A DNA stretch of 64,000 bases from CAILZL01 sp963791615. Lineage in GTDB: Bacteria; Pseudomonadota; Gammaproteobacteria; Steroidobacterales; Steroidobacteraceae. A model generated the notes under the pieces. The model was not told the origin of the DNA and ran no database searches. It saw nothing but the letters and a program-made list of their open reading frames with translations. This document shows positions 36,590 through 45,834 of this stretch, in pieces. Both the position numbers and the translations under genes were made by a program. The stretch lies in assembly GCA_963791615.1 (NCBI GenBank), contig CAWBTE010000006.1, positions 124,001 to 188,000 of the forward strand, given 5' to 3'. Numbering within the stretch: position 1 is the stretch's first letter; each line of letters starts with the position of its first letter.

Positions 36590-37519
36590 TCAGCCTGCCG
36601 GGAAGAACTCGATGGGATGCGTGACGGTCAAGGTCTCCACATCCTGCGCCGGGAAACGGATGGACTTGATGCGCGCCACCAGTTTGCGCTCCAGATCCGG
36701 GCTGTTCAGTTCACTGGACACTACTTCGCAACTGATCACCTCACCGGTAGGCGAGATCACCAGTTTCAGCACCACCTTGCCCTGCAAGTCGGGGGTTTCG
36801 CGCAGGGCACGCGTGTACATGGCGAATACCGCACTCTTGTTGCCATCCAGTATCTGCGCCACTTCGCTGCCATCCCGCTTGCCTTTCTTGCTGCCCGAAC
36901 TACGTTGCACATCCTTGCGGGCATCGGTGGCGGCCAGCGCAGAGCTGACCTGTGTGGTGCTGTGGCCGGCCAGTTCGCCGGTGCTGCCACCGTAGCCACG
37001 ACTCAAGGCAGCATTGTTGATACCGCCACTGCTCTTGCCCACCGCCGAGGTAATCATGCTGCGTTCCGAACGGGTGGCGGCCACTGCATTGGTCAGCGCC
37101 TGATTCTGCTGCGCCTTGGTGACTGCCGAGTTATCACGCAAATCATTCAATTCGTCGAACACAGCCAGCGCCTTGGTTGCCTGCTTGCGCGCTTCCTCAG
37201 TACGATCCGGCTCTGGTTTTGGCTCCGGCTTGATCACGGGCTTTTCGACCGGCTTGGGCTCTTCAATCTTCTTTTCCGGTTCAATCACGGGCGGCGGCGG
37301 TGGCTTGCGCTGTTCCAGCACCAGCTGCACTACACGATCCGGCAGAGCCGGCGCCTGCTGTCGCGACTGATCCAGCGGCGGCAACAACCACATCACCACC
37401 ACCAGGATGGCAAACGCAATCAGGCAGTTGCGCACCACCTTGCGGAAGCGTCGCTCAACTTCTTCCGTGGGCGACCATGGCAATTCAAAATTGCGATAGT
37501 AAGGAGCCAGGGCGCTCAT
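36590..37519 (-). CDS. TonB/AgmX (GltG-like) energy-transducing protein
   Basis: 309 residues. One membrane helix (CLIAFAILVVVMWLLPPL, residues 32-50) is followed by a proline-rich periplasmic linker (KPPPPPVIEPEKK, KPEPKPEPDR). The C-terminal domain (VVLKLVISPTGEVISCEVVS, SIRFPAQD) is of the AgmX/PglI-TonB type. It would carry force from the ExbB/ExbD motor across the periplasm. It is the last gene of the cluster and overlaps the upstream ExbD gene by 4 bases. In Myxococcus a comparable protein (GltG) works with the AglRQS motor. Confidence 0.85.
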   Translation of the reverse strand: MSALAPYYRNFELPWSPTEEVERRFRKVVRNCLIAFAILVVVMWLLPPLDQSRQQAPALPDRVVQLVLEQRKPPPPPVIEPEKKIEEPKPVEKPVIKPEPKPEPDRTEEARKQATKALAVFDELNDLRDNSAVTKAQQNQALTNAVAATRSERSMITSAVGKSSGGINNAALSRGYGGSTGELAGHSTTQVSSALAATDARKDVQRSSGSKKGKRDGSEVAQILDGNKSAVFAMYTRALRETPDLQGKVVLKLVISPTGEVISCEVVSSELNSPDLERKLVARIKSIRFPAQDVETLTVTHPIEFFPAG

Positions 37520-38010
37520 GCAGTGCCCTCGCGCTCCAGCACCGCCAACGACACTTTGCCGTAGTTGGCCTGCGTGCAGGTAGCCATGATTTTCTTCAGC
37601 ACGTCATAGGGCAGATCGCGGTCGCCCATGATGGTGACTTCGCGCTCGGCGATGCTGTCCTGCGCAGCTTCTGCCAGCACGCGGTCAGCCTGCGAAGTCA
37701 GGGCAAGCCTGAGCGCCTGTACCACGGGCGAAGTCTCGGCGCGCACCTCAGCAATACTCACCACACTGCGGCCATCCACCAGCACTTCGTCCTTCGTTAC
37801 CATCACCACCACAGTGGCACGAGGCTTGGTCTGTGACACCGACTGCGGAATGGAAATGTTCTTGGTGTTGGGCACCATGTCCGAATCAGACATATGGATC
37901 AGCAGAAACACCACCAGAATAGTCATCATGTCGATGAATGGCACCAGTGCCATGTGGCTGTCGCCGGGATGCTGGCGCTGCCGGTGTTTCTTCAGGCGAT
38001 GCGGCATCAT
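37516..38010 (-). CDS. ExbD/TolR-family motor protein (second copy)
   Basis: 164 residues. A single N-terminal membrane helix carries the channel aspartate (ALVPFIDMMTILVVFLLI); the rest is a periplasmic domain ending GDRDLPYDVLKKIMATCTQ. Such proteins pair with ExbB/TolQ to convert proton flow to movement. It overlaps both neighbours by 4 bases, so translation is tightly coupled. The two tandem ExbD genes correspond in layout to AglQ and AglS. Confidence 0.92.
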   Translation of the reverse strand: MMPHRLKKHRQRQHPGDSHMALVPFIDMMTILVVFLLIHMSDSDMVPNTKNISIPQSVSQTKPRATVVVMVTKDEVLVDGRSVVSIAEVRAETSPVVQALRLALTSQADRVLAEAAQDSIAEREVTIMGDRDLPYDVLKKIMATCTQANYGKVSLAVLEREGTA

Positions 38011-38507
38011 ATCGGCGCATCTCCTACGGAAACCGCCGGAAACAGTTCGGTCTGCACGGCGCTGCCTTTGGGGGTGTACACCCGCACGGTATCCATCACT
38101 TGCACCAAGGTGTCATAGGCAATCTGCGGTTCCAGCAGCACACTGGCATCCTGCTTGTCCTGGTATTTGGATTTCACCAGCAGCAGATACTCGGACAGAC
38201 CGTTGAGGTCATAGCCTTGCGCGTTTGTCGGTAGACTCTTGAGCAAACCGGTGTTGCGATCGCCCACTTCAATGCCCGTCCGACGCACCACTACTTCCAG
38301 CTGCAAGCCCTGCGGCAGATCCGGCACCACCGCATCCGCAGTCGGAAAGTTCAGTTCCAGAATGTTGGTGCGGGTGAACACGGCGGAGAACACCAGGAAG
38401 CACACCAGCATCACCATCATGTCGATCATGGGCACGACATTCAGGTCATAACTGCTGCGTCCCCGGTGATGGCGACGCATCACCCGCTTGGAAACCTTGC
38501 TGGCCAT
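38007..38507 (-). CDS. ExbD/TolR-family motor protein (first copy)
   Basis: 166 residues with the membrane helix NVVPMIDMMVMLVCFLVFSA containing the conserved aspartate, preceded by a basic cytoplasmic tail (KRVMRRHHRGRSS). The periplasmic part ends with AYDTLVQVMDTVRVYTPKG. It lies 12 bases downstream of the ExbB gene. It is clearly divergent from the second ExbD copy, suggesting a mixed motor, not a simple recent duplication. Confidence 0.92.
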   Translation of the reverse strand: MASKVSKRVMRRHHRGRSSYDLNVVPMIDMMVMLVCFLVFSAVFTRTNILELNFPTADAVVPDLPQGLQLEVVVRRTGIEVGDRNTGLLKSLPTNAQGYDLNGLSEYLLLVKSKYQDKQDASVLLEPQIAYDTLVQVMDTVRVYTPKGSAVQTELFPAVSVGDAPI

Positions 38508-38519
38508 GGTCAGAAACTC

Positions 38520-39224
38520 TCAGGCCATACCACGCGCGGGAGCGGCGGGACGCGGCGCGGGCGGCGGTACTGGGTCGGCCACATCCGCATCACCACGACG
38601 CTCAACCACCGAGTTCAGGAACTTCACTGAAGCGATTTCCAGACTGTCGATCAATCGGGTGGTTTTGGAATCCAGATACATATGGCTCAGCAACAAGGTG
38701 ATGGCGCAGATCAGACCTGAAGCGGTGCAGTTCATGGCCACAGAAATACTGGCGGCCAACAAGGTAGCCTTCTCCGCCGGGTTGGCATTGGCGATGGAAG
38801 CGAACGCCGAGATCAGCCCGACTACCGTACCCAGCAGACCCAGCAACATACCGACATTCGCCAGCGCGCCGAGGTAGTGCGTGCGTTTTTCCATGCGTGG
38901 AATGATTTCCAGCATGCTTTCGTCCATGGCTTTCTCCACATCATCGCGCCGACGAGCGTGCGCCAGTCGGGCAATGCCGTAGTTGAGCACGGTGGCGACA
39001 CTGGCCTTGGAATTGCGGGTCAGTTCCAGCACCTTCTTGAAGTTGCCCGCCCCCAGGTGCGGCACCAGGTCTTCCCACAGCGAGCGGTTCTTCTGGGTTT
39101 CCACAGTCAGAAAAATGAAGCGTTCGATGGCAATGGCCACGCCCACCACAAAAATCAGGATCACCGGATAGATGAAGAACCCGCCGTTGCGGATACCGAG
39201 CAAAAATGTATAAATTTCTTCCAC
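38520..39224 (-). CDS. MotA/TolQ/ExbB-family proton channel protein
   Basis: 234 residues with three membrane spans: FFIYPVILIFVVGVAIAIER, LGALANVGMLLGLLGTVVGL and SVAMNCTASGLICAITLLLS. The LLGLLGTVVGL block is the family hallmark. A proline/alanine-rich tail follows the third helix. It is the stator partner of the two downstream ExbD proteins, corresponding to AglR in the Myxococcus layout. Confidence 0.93.
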   Translation of the reverse strand: MEEIYTFLLGIRNGGFFIYPVILIFVVGVAIAIERFIFLTVETQKNRSLWEDLVPHLGAGNFKKVLELTRNSKASVATVLNYGIARLAHARRRDDVEKAMDESMLEIIPRMEKRTHYLGALANVGMLLGLLGTVVGLISAFASIANANPAEKATLLAASISVAMNCTASGLICAITLLLSHMYLDSKTTRLIDSLEIASVKFLNSVVERRGDADVADPVPPPAPRPAAPARGMA

Positions 39225-39332
39225 AAATCACCTCATCACTGTTCGCGTCATCATAAATTCGCGCTTGTGCACGTTCTGACAAATCGCGTTGCAAGTCCGC
39301 GATCCAGCTCTCATCCTGCCCGAGTTACCGCC

Positions 39333-39773
39333 TCATTTCCTGTCGGCCGATGGCGTCGCCTGCTGACCCGCCTGCCCGCTGGCCGCCGGACTTGCCTGAT
39401 CCTTGCCGGCAACTACTTCGTAATACTTGACCTGGCGCTGAAACACCTCGCGATCCACCGGCGTCAGTGCTTCATCCAGCAAGGTATTGAATGGCTGCCC
39501 CGGCAGATCACTCAGATCCGCCTTTTTCCACGGCACGATGTACATCACCTTGGGCAGTTCACGATTACCGGATACCAGCGTCGGATCAAGCACCAGTTGG
39601 TCACTGGTCTTGCTGGTGGCTGTTTTCGTGGCATCAGCTGGCTTGCTCGCCGCAGTGGTTGCTTTGGCGCTTGCAGCCGCGCTGGTACTTGATACCGGTG
39701 GGTCGGCGGCCCAGCTTGCGCCACAAGACACCAGCAACAGAACCTGTGTGGCACTGGCAATACGCTTGCTCAT
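39333..39773 (-). CDS. Conserved small secreted protein of the motor cluster
   Basis: 146 residues with a signal peptide ending at GASWA, then A/T/S/K-rich low-complexity sequence. A compact conserved-looking core follows (ELPKVMYIVPWKKADLSDLP, then TPVDREVFQRQVKYYEVV) and a low-complexity tail. I cannot name a function. It sits between the TPR genes and ExbB and overlaps the TPR gene by 4 bases, so it is probably a part of the same envelope complex. Confidence 0.78.
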   Translation of the reverse strand: MSKRIASATQVLLLVSCGASWAADPPVSSTSAAASAKATTAASKPADATKTATSKTSDQLVLDPTLVSGNRELPKVMYIVPWKKADLSDLPGQPFNTLLDEALTPVDREVFQRQVKYYEVVAGKDQASPAASGQAGQQATPSADRK

Positions 39774-40453
39774 GGCTGCCCCCCAGCATTACTGGTGTTG
39801 TCCTTGATCAGGGCACTACCCAACCGACCCTTCAGATCCTTGATCCACATCGCCACCTTGGTATCGGGCGTCGCCAGCAGGCTTTGATAGGTTTCGTATT
39901 CCTGCAACGCGGGCGCAGCTTGCTGCAAGTACAGGTCATGAAGAATGCCGAGATTCAGATGCGCGGGAGCATAGCTGGCATCCGCAGCAATCGCTGCATG
40001 ATAGGCGGTCTCGGCATCCTTGAACTTGCCAAGATGTCGATAACTCAGGCCCATGCCTACATTCGCCTGAGCAGATTTGGCATCACGCTCCAGCGCCCGT
40101 TTGAAATAGGTAATGGCCGATTCATGCCGATTGGCTTTCTGTTCGAGCAAACCGAGATTGATCAACGGGCTGGCATACGTCGGGTATTTGGTCGCAACTT
40201 CCTGCAAGGCAAGACTGGCCTGTTCCGGCTGTCCTGCCTGCAACGCGCGTAGTGCTTCATCAAACAACGACTGTGCCTCGGCGGGAACGACGGGTGCAGG
40301 CTGCAAAACTACCGGTGCACTCACTTCAGGTGTTTTCACTTTGGCAGCTGCTTGAGTTGCTGATATACCAAACATACACAGCAATGACACCATGCTGGAA
40401 AGCACGATCTGCAAGGGAGCGAACTTATTGCAGGGTGCTGACATAGTCGCCAC
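39770..40453 (-). CDS. TPR-repeat periplasmic protein (227 aa)
   Basis: A signal peptide (MVSLLCMFGISATQAAA) is followed by about four tetratricopeptide repeats (SLFDEALRALQAGQPEQASL, PLINLGLLEQKANRHESAIT, ANVGMGLSYRHLGKFKDAE, HLNLGILHDLYLQQ). TPR arrays act as protein-binding scaffolds. The start overlaps the upstream TPR gene by 29 bases; an internal ATG at 40444 is also possible. It would correspond to the small TPR component of the Agl-Glt-like core. Confidence 0.87.
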   Translation of the reverse strand: MATMSAPCNKFAPLQIVLSSMVSLLCMFGISATQAAAKVKTPEVSAPVVLQPAPVVPAEAQSLFDEALRALQAGQPEQASLALQEVATKYPTYASPLINLGLLEQKANRHESAITYFKRALERDAKSAQANVGMGLSYRHLGKFKDAETAYHAAIAADASYAPAHLNLGILHDLYLQQAAPALQEYETYQSLLATPDTKVAMWIKDLKGRLGSALIKDNTSNAGGQP

Positions 40454-43256
40454 TCACTTCGTTGCGTGCATACCGGCCAGGCACCAGCTTGACCAGTGCG
40501 GCATGGCTCTTCTGCACCCATGCATCATAAATACCGGTGCCAGCGCGCTGCAGATTGCTTTCATGCAGGGTGATGGCTTTTTCTTCAAACGGGAATGCCT
40601 GCTCTTCCAGCAGCACTTCGTATTGTTCCAGCGCATCGGCATCGAGATTCTTCGGTCGCTCGGAGGCCAGCACATCGGCGCCCATCTGGCGATACAGTTC
40701 AGCCATGCCGTGACTGGCTTCGGTGGTGACTTCAGCCACCTGGTAATCCAGCGCCTGACCGTAAGCAGTCAGCGCTTCTTCCATGCTGTCACGTTTCAGT
40801 TTCAGCGACTTGGCCAGTGGCGAGGTCAGCTTGATGGCATTGAACTTGTCCACCTGTGGTTGCAGCAATACCAGCGACGCGCGTGCTGCAAGATACTTGC
40901 TGCGATCAGTGCGTATCACGCCGGCCTGTTTGTCTGCCGTCACCAGCTCGCGTAACCAGCGAGTACGCGCCACGGCATCCTTGCCCGACCCTGCCAGCTC
41001 CGCCAGGTTCTGTCGGGCTTCGATAGCGGCATCAAAAGGTTGTGGATACTGCGCCACGTAACTGCTGAAAGTAGCCGTGGCGCGTGCAACCGCACCGGCG
41101 TCGCCTGCCTTCGCAGCTCCCAGATACAGATCCGCAGCCTGCGCCAGGGCTTCACGACGAATCTCCAGCGTTTCTTCGCGACGCGCGGCAATACGCTCGT
41201 ACTCGGCAGCAGCATCAAGACTACGACCCGTTTGCTGATAACCCAGCGCCAGCTTCTTGCCCACATCGGGTTCCAGCTCATGGCCCGGATGAGCGCGACG
41301 GAATTGTTCCAGCACAGCAATCGCGCGTGGCCAGTTGTTCTGGGTGATCAACGCGGTAGCCGCATCAAACTCGGCATTGGCGCTGATCTTCGAAGTCGGC
41401 GCCAGCAACGCCACACGCAGGAAATCATCTACCGCTGATACATCACCCGCCGCCTGCTTGGCTTCAGCCTGTTTGTACACTGACGCCGCAATACGATCAT
41501 TGATGGCGGGCAAGTCAGCATCATTGCTGGCCAGCATCTGACGCACTTGCAAGTAAGCCGCCTCGGCCTCCGGATAACGGGCACGATCAAACAGTGAATG
41601 CGCCATCAAGGTGGTTGCCGTGCGCCGCTGTTTGAGATCGGCAGGCGGCTGACGCGCCAGCAATTGCTGCGCCACTTCGATGGTGCGATCAAATTCATTC
41701 AAGGCAAACAGATTTTCAGTGGCCTTGGTCAGCACCGGCGCAGCCTGTACATCATTGGGGAAGCTGGTGGCAAACATCACCGCGCTATCAATGAACTTGC
41801 GATGCCACGCAATGCGCTCTGCACCCGCCAGTAATGGCTCCTGTTTCTGGTAGGTCACCAGTGCGGCATAACCTGCCGCAGCGGATCGGACGTGTGCTGG
41901 ATAATCATATGCGGTGCGTTCGTATTCCTGCGTCGCTTCAGTGAACCGGCCCGCATCAAACAGCAATTCGGCCAGCAGGTAGCGGTTGCCAGCCGCATCA
42001 GGATCGTCCGGAAACGCTGTCAGCAGACTGCGGTACCAGCGCGTCGCGGCTGCATAATCTGGATCTTTTTTGGTCTTGCCAGACTGCGCGTGGTAGTACT
42101 GCGCCAAGTCCTGAAGATTGCTCTTCAGCTGCGCGGCCACTTCCGGCGCGTCGGTCACCTTGCGGTTCTTCCAGAACGGCGCATCAAAGGCATAACTCTC
42201 GACGAAGGCCTGTTTGGCTTCCAGCACCTTGGCCGCAAAGCCACCCTTCTGATAAGCCTCAATGGCGCGCGCCTGCAGGGTTGGCGCCTGACGCGCATCC
42301 GGCTTGCGCCTGGCGAAGGCCGAGAAAGCCTGCGCGGCGTCCTGAAAACGTTCCTTGTCGATGTACAGATTGCCCAGTGCGTTGTACAGCAGGTAGCCAT
42401 ACACCGGATCAGCATGCCGGTTGAGCATATTGCCCAGCGTTTCCGGTCCCTCTTCATCGGAAGCCATCACCGCCAGAATATGCAGCGTATCGTCATTCAA
42501 CTCGCTTTCCGCACGTGACAGCGTGACCATATCACGCAGCTGATTGTTGCGAATCAGCAATCGATCCAGCTCCTGCAGGAAGCTGGCCGCACTCTCATCG
42601 ATACGGCCCTGTTTGAACTGCGACCAGCCCTGTTTGTACAGACCCTGATCATAAAACGCAGTAGTGGTGCCCAACTTGACTACGGCTGCATACGCAGCGG
42701 TGGCATCCGCATACCGTTTGGCGCTGAACAGGATTTCACCACGACGGAACTGTGCCTCACCCAGCCAGCGCGACTGCGGATACTGATTCACCAGTTTGTT
42801 GAGTACGTCGAGCGCTTTTTCGGATTGCGACGAAGCTTCGTAGGCTCGCGCCAGTTGATACAGTACGGAATCCGCGCTGGCGTACTGCGGGTAGGCCTTG
42901 AGCAGATTTTCATACAGCGTGATGGATTCCTGCAGCTCCTGGTTCGAGGCAGCCTCAGCGACGCTGGTAGCCGTGCCTTCATTGGCTTCCACGTTGAGGT
43001 CACCCAGGCGACGCATGGCTTCGGCGCGCAGCTTCAGGTCTGCATTCTGCAAATCCAGAAACTCACGATAGGCTGCCGCAGCCTGCTGCGGCGTAACGCC
43101 GGAAGCCGCTTTCGGTGTCACTTCAACTCGCTTGCCAGCGAGATCCTGCAAGGTAGGCGCTGGTTTCTTCTTGTCGGCCGCAATGGACACAACACTGAAT
43201 GAAGCCAGCAATGCAGTCAGCAACAGCAACTTGCAGCGGATCCCGATACGCATCAC
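40425..43256 (-). CDS. Large TPR-repeat periplasmic protein (943 aa)
   Basis: After a signal peptide (LLLTALLASFSVVSIAADKK), most of the protein is TPR-like helical repeats: SVLYQLARAYEASSQSEKAL, GEAQFRRGEILFSAKRYADA, YLLYNALGNLYIDKERFQDA, NRYLLAELLFDAGRFTEATQ and more. It is likely a periplasmic or outer-membrane-attached scaffold. It overlaps both neighbouring TPR genes, so the three are translated as a unit. No catalytic motif is seen. Confidence 0.88.
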   Translation of the reverse strand: MMRIGIRCKLLLLTALLASFSVVSIAADKKKPAPTLQDLAGKRVEVTPKAASGVTPQQAAAAYREFLDLQNADLKLRAEAMRRLGDLNVEANEGTATSVAEAASNQELQESITLYENLLKAYPQYASADSVLYQLARAYEASSQSEKALDVLNKLVNQYPQSRWLGEAQFRRGEILFSAKRYADATAAYAAVVKLGTTTAFYDQGLYKQGWSQFKQGRIDESAASFLQELDRLLIRNNQLRDMVTLSRAESELNDDTLHILAVMASDEEGPETLGNMLNRHADPVYGYLLYNALGNLYIDKERFQDAAQAFSAFARRKPDARQAPTLQARAIEAYQKGGFAAKVLEAKQAFVESYAFDAPFWKNRKVTDAPEVAAQLKSNLQDLAQYYHAQSGKTKKDPDYAAATRWYRSLLTAFPDDPDAAGNRYLLAELLFDAGRFTEATQEYERTAYDYPAHVRSAAAGYAALVTYQKQEPLLAGAERIAWHRKFIDSAVMFATSFPNDVQAAPVLTKATENLFALNEFDRTIEVAQQLLARQPPADLKQRRTATTLMAHSLFDRARYPEAEAAYLQVRQMLASNDADLPAINDRIAASVYKQAEAKQAAGDVSAVDDFLRVALLAPTSKISANAEFDAATALITQNNWPRAIAVLEQFRRAHPGHELEPDVGKKLALGYQQTGRSLDAAAEYERIAARREETLEIRREALAQAADLYLGAAKAGDAGAVARATATFSSYVAQYPQPFDAAIEARQNLAELAGSGKDAVARTRWLRELVTADKQAGVIRTDRSKYLAARASLVLLQPQVDKFNAIKLTSPLAKSLKLKRDSMEEALTAYGQALDYQVAEVTTEASHGMAELYRQMGADVLASERPKNLDADALEQYEVLLEEQAFPFEEKAITLHESNLQRAGTGIYDAWVQKSHAALVKLVPGRYARNEVSGDYVSTLQ

Positions 43257-45214
43257 GGTGCTACCCCCTGCCGCACTTCAGGAGTCTGCGTGGGTATGGT
43301 TGCAGAACCGCTCACAGCGGCTCGGTCATAAATCGACGCCAACGCAAACTGGGCTTGTAACGAGTACTGCGCGAGTCGTTGCTTCTGCTGGTCGAGCTGT
43401 TGCGTCGCCAGCTGCGCCAGATACGCCTGCTGCGCCAGTCCACTCGCCTTGCAACGCTCCAGCATGGCCTGCAAACGGGGCGCAAGATCAGTAACACGAC
43501 CTGCAAACACCCGGTTTCGCTCTGGCATCTGCTCGCGTGCACGCTCTACCAGCGTGTGGCGGCGACGCGCTTCCTTGGCAGCCAGCGCCAGGTCGCGTAC
43601 CTGTTTTTGCTGATTCCACAGGCGCGCTTTGTAGTTGCTGCTCATGTTCCACAGCAATGCGCCACGAATCAGACGCGTCTTGTCCTGCATTTCGGCAACG
43701 CCCGCATCGCTGGTATCTGCACTCTTGAGCGCTTCTTCAAGTCGAAGGACACGCCGCCAGCTCAGCTGTTCTTCGCGAGTGGCCAGCATCACCACATCTT
43801 CATCCTGAGCCGCCGCATTCACACGTGTTTCCAGCTCCAGTGTCTGTGCCTCCAGCGCATCAATATCGACCGTATCCAGCGATTTCTGCATGGCGGCAGT
43901 ACGCTGCCCGAAAGCCAGCTTGCGGGTATCAACCATGTCCTGGAATGCCTCCATGCTCTGCATCCAGCTGAGCAGATTGCGTTGCATGGACTGCAAGTCG
44001 CGATAATTCTTCAACGCTTCCTGAAAGCTGTTGGTTGCCAGCAGGTCATGCAAGTAACGCGTTTCCGGCGCATCTGGCAGATTACGCAGTTGCCAGTACC
44101 ACCCGGACTGATCCGGCTTGTCGTTCTCCAGCACGGTTGCAAGCAACGCCCCGCCATGAATCGCTGCAATGGATTCATCGAGTCGTGTGGTTTCACGTTT
44201 GAACGAATCAATAGCGAAGTTGTAGAACTCGGTTGCCTGATCTTCGGCGCCCAATTGTGCATAGGCGTATGGAATCGCCAGATAGGCTTCCTGCACAGCA
44301 GCATCCAGCAGGTCACGTTGTTTCAGTTCCTGCCAGGGCACCAGCGCTTCATTGAACTTGCCAGCACTGGATTGTGCCCAGCCCAACCCAAGCAAGGCCC
44401 TGTTGGATTGCGGCCCATTCAAACGTACCCGCTGCAACACTTGCTCGGCTTCTGCCAAGCGCTGCAATTTGATCCAGGTAAACCCCAGCGCCAGATTGGC
44501 CTTGTCACGCAGTGACTGCAATTCTTCGCTATCTGTTACTTGGATATCTGCTGATTGGGTACCCACCTGATTCAGCAATACCGCAGCCGCATCGATCTTG
44601 TCCTGACGAATCAAGGCCACGCCCAGATTGAAACGCGCATACGCCAGCCAGACAGCAGTGGTATTTTTTTCATCCATGGCCTGCAATGCAGTTACAGCTT
44701 CGTCATAACGATCCTGATTCATCAGCACTTGCGCCCGCAATAATTGCCGCTCGGCTTCCTGCGCATTCAGCAACCGACCCTGTATCGAACCCAGAGCGCG
44801 CTCCGATTCACTCCAGTAACCGCGTTGATACCAGATTTTGGCCAGGTAGAACCAGGCGCGATTACGCACATCCAGATCGACGTTATCGTTCAGCAACGCC
44901 TGAAAAATCCTGCCTGCTTCGACGTGCTGCCCCAATGACAGATACAGCGCACCCTTCAGCAACTCAGCTTCGGTTTGATGATTGGGCACGCGCCCCAACT
45001 GGGTCGCGGCATCCAGATGCACGAGCGACCGGAAGTAATCATCCTGATAGAAATAAAACAGCGCATCGCCGTAGTACAGATCGCGTACCGGCTGCGGCAC
45101 GCTCATTAAAGGAGCCACCTGTTTGCTGGCCGCCATTGCCGGCGCGCCAAGCAGGATCAGCAACAATCCACACAGGGTTGTAGCGCGTTTGCTGGAAGTG
45201 ATTGCTTGCATCAT
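43253..45214 (-). CDS. Large TPR-repeat periplasmic protein (653 aa)
   Basis: Signal peptide ATTLCGLLLILLGAPAMAAS, then repeats such as AELLKGALYLSLGQHVEAGR, RAWFYLAKIWYQRGYWSESE, and ALLGLGWAQSSAGKFNEALV. The last 250 residues are predicted long helices rich in Q, R, E and L (coiled-coil-like), ending in QQKQRLAQYSLQAQFALASI. It overlaps the 943-residue TPR gene by 4 bases. It could be the GltD/GltE-type partner in this cluster. Confidence 0.88.
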   Translation of the reverse strand: MMQAITSSKRATTLCGLLLILLGAPAMAASKQVAPLMSVPQPVRDLYYGDALFYFYQDDYFRSLVHLDAATQLGRVPNHQTEAELLKGALYLSLGQHVEAGRIFQALLNDNVDLDVRNRAWFYLAKIWYQRGYWSESERALGSIQGRLLNAQEAERQLLRAQVLMNQDRYDEAVTALQAMDEKNTTAVWLAYARFNLGVALIRQDKIDAAAVLLNQVGTQSADIQVTDSEELQSLRDKANLALGFTWIKLQRLAEAEQVLQRVRLNGPQSNRALLGLGWAQSSAGKFNEALVPWQELKQRDLLDAAVQEAYLAIPYAYAQLGAEDQATEFYNFAIDSFKRETTRLDESIAAIHGGALLATVLENDKPDQSGWYWQLRNLPDAPETRYLHDLLATNSFQEALKNYRDLQSMQRNLLSWMQSMEAFQDMVDTRKLAFGQRTAAMQKSLDTVDIDALEAQTLELETRVNAAAQDEDVVMLATREEQLSWRRVLRLEEALKSADTSDAGVAEMQDKTRLIRGALLWNMSSNYKARLWNQQKQVRDLALAAKEARRRHTLVERAREQMPERNRVFAGRVTDLAPRLQAMLERCKASGLAQQAYLAQLATQQLDQQKQRLAQYSLQAQFALASIYDRAAVSGSATIPTQTPEVRQGVAP

Positions 45215-45251
45215 CTGCGACGTGAATGAGTTGCCATGAAGCCGGTCAACG

Positions 45252-45806
45252 CTATTCCCATTCCTTGATGATGAATTCCGGTTGTTCCCTGACCTGCTTG
45301 TCGCTGATCTTGAGCTCCAGATACTTGGCGCCTACGCCCTTGGTGAACTTGAGATTTGCGCCGCGCTTGTAATCACGCTGGTTGGGACCCTTGCCAGTGA
45401 AAAACGCCACCAGCTCGTGCTCGCCCACTTTCAGATTGCCGACGTACATGCGCTGCACGCCACCTTTCAACAACGCCTGCGCCTCACGCGTGGTGTACAG
45501 ATAGTTGGCGACATCCTTGTTGTCCATCTTCAGGGTAATGGTATCCAGGCCGAAAAATACACCCACATCCATGGACACAAATACCGCCACCTGGGTATCC
45601 GCCGGATACAGCAGCTCCTCTTCCAGTACGAACAATTCACGGTTCAGATCCAGCACATCCTTTTTAAGGGTCTGGACATCCTGGTCGAGGGTTTTGAACT
45701 CAGTCTCAGGCACCACAGCAGCCAGCGCCGCGTCCTGCGCCAGCACTGTTGTCCACAGGCCGAGACACAACATCACACTGATCAGGCTTTTCATGATTGA
45801 TTTCAT
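45252..45806 (-). CDS. Conserved periplasmic protein of the motor cluster
   Basis: 184 residues with a signal peptide (SVMLCLGLWTTVLAQ). A short coiled coil (TLDQDVQTLKKDVLDLNREL) precedes a beta-rich domain with VFVSMDVGVFFGLDTITLKM and YVGNLKVGEHELVAFFTGKG, ending EFIIKEWE. I do not recognise a named family. It precedes the TPR genes by 37 bases and is oriented with them, so a role in the same envelope system is likely. Confidence 0.78.
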   Translation of the reverse strand: MKSIMKSLISVMLCLGLWTTVLAQDAALAAVVPETEFKTLDQDVQTLKKDVLDLNRELFVLEEELLYPADTQVAVFVSMDVGVFFGLDTITLKMDNKDVANYLYTTREAQALLKGGVQRMYVGNLKVGEHELVAFFTGKGPNQRDYKRGANLKFTKGVGAKYLELKISDKQVREQPEFIIKEWE

Positions 45807-45834
45807 TGACGGATGCTCAACACTTGATTCATTA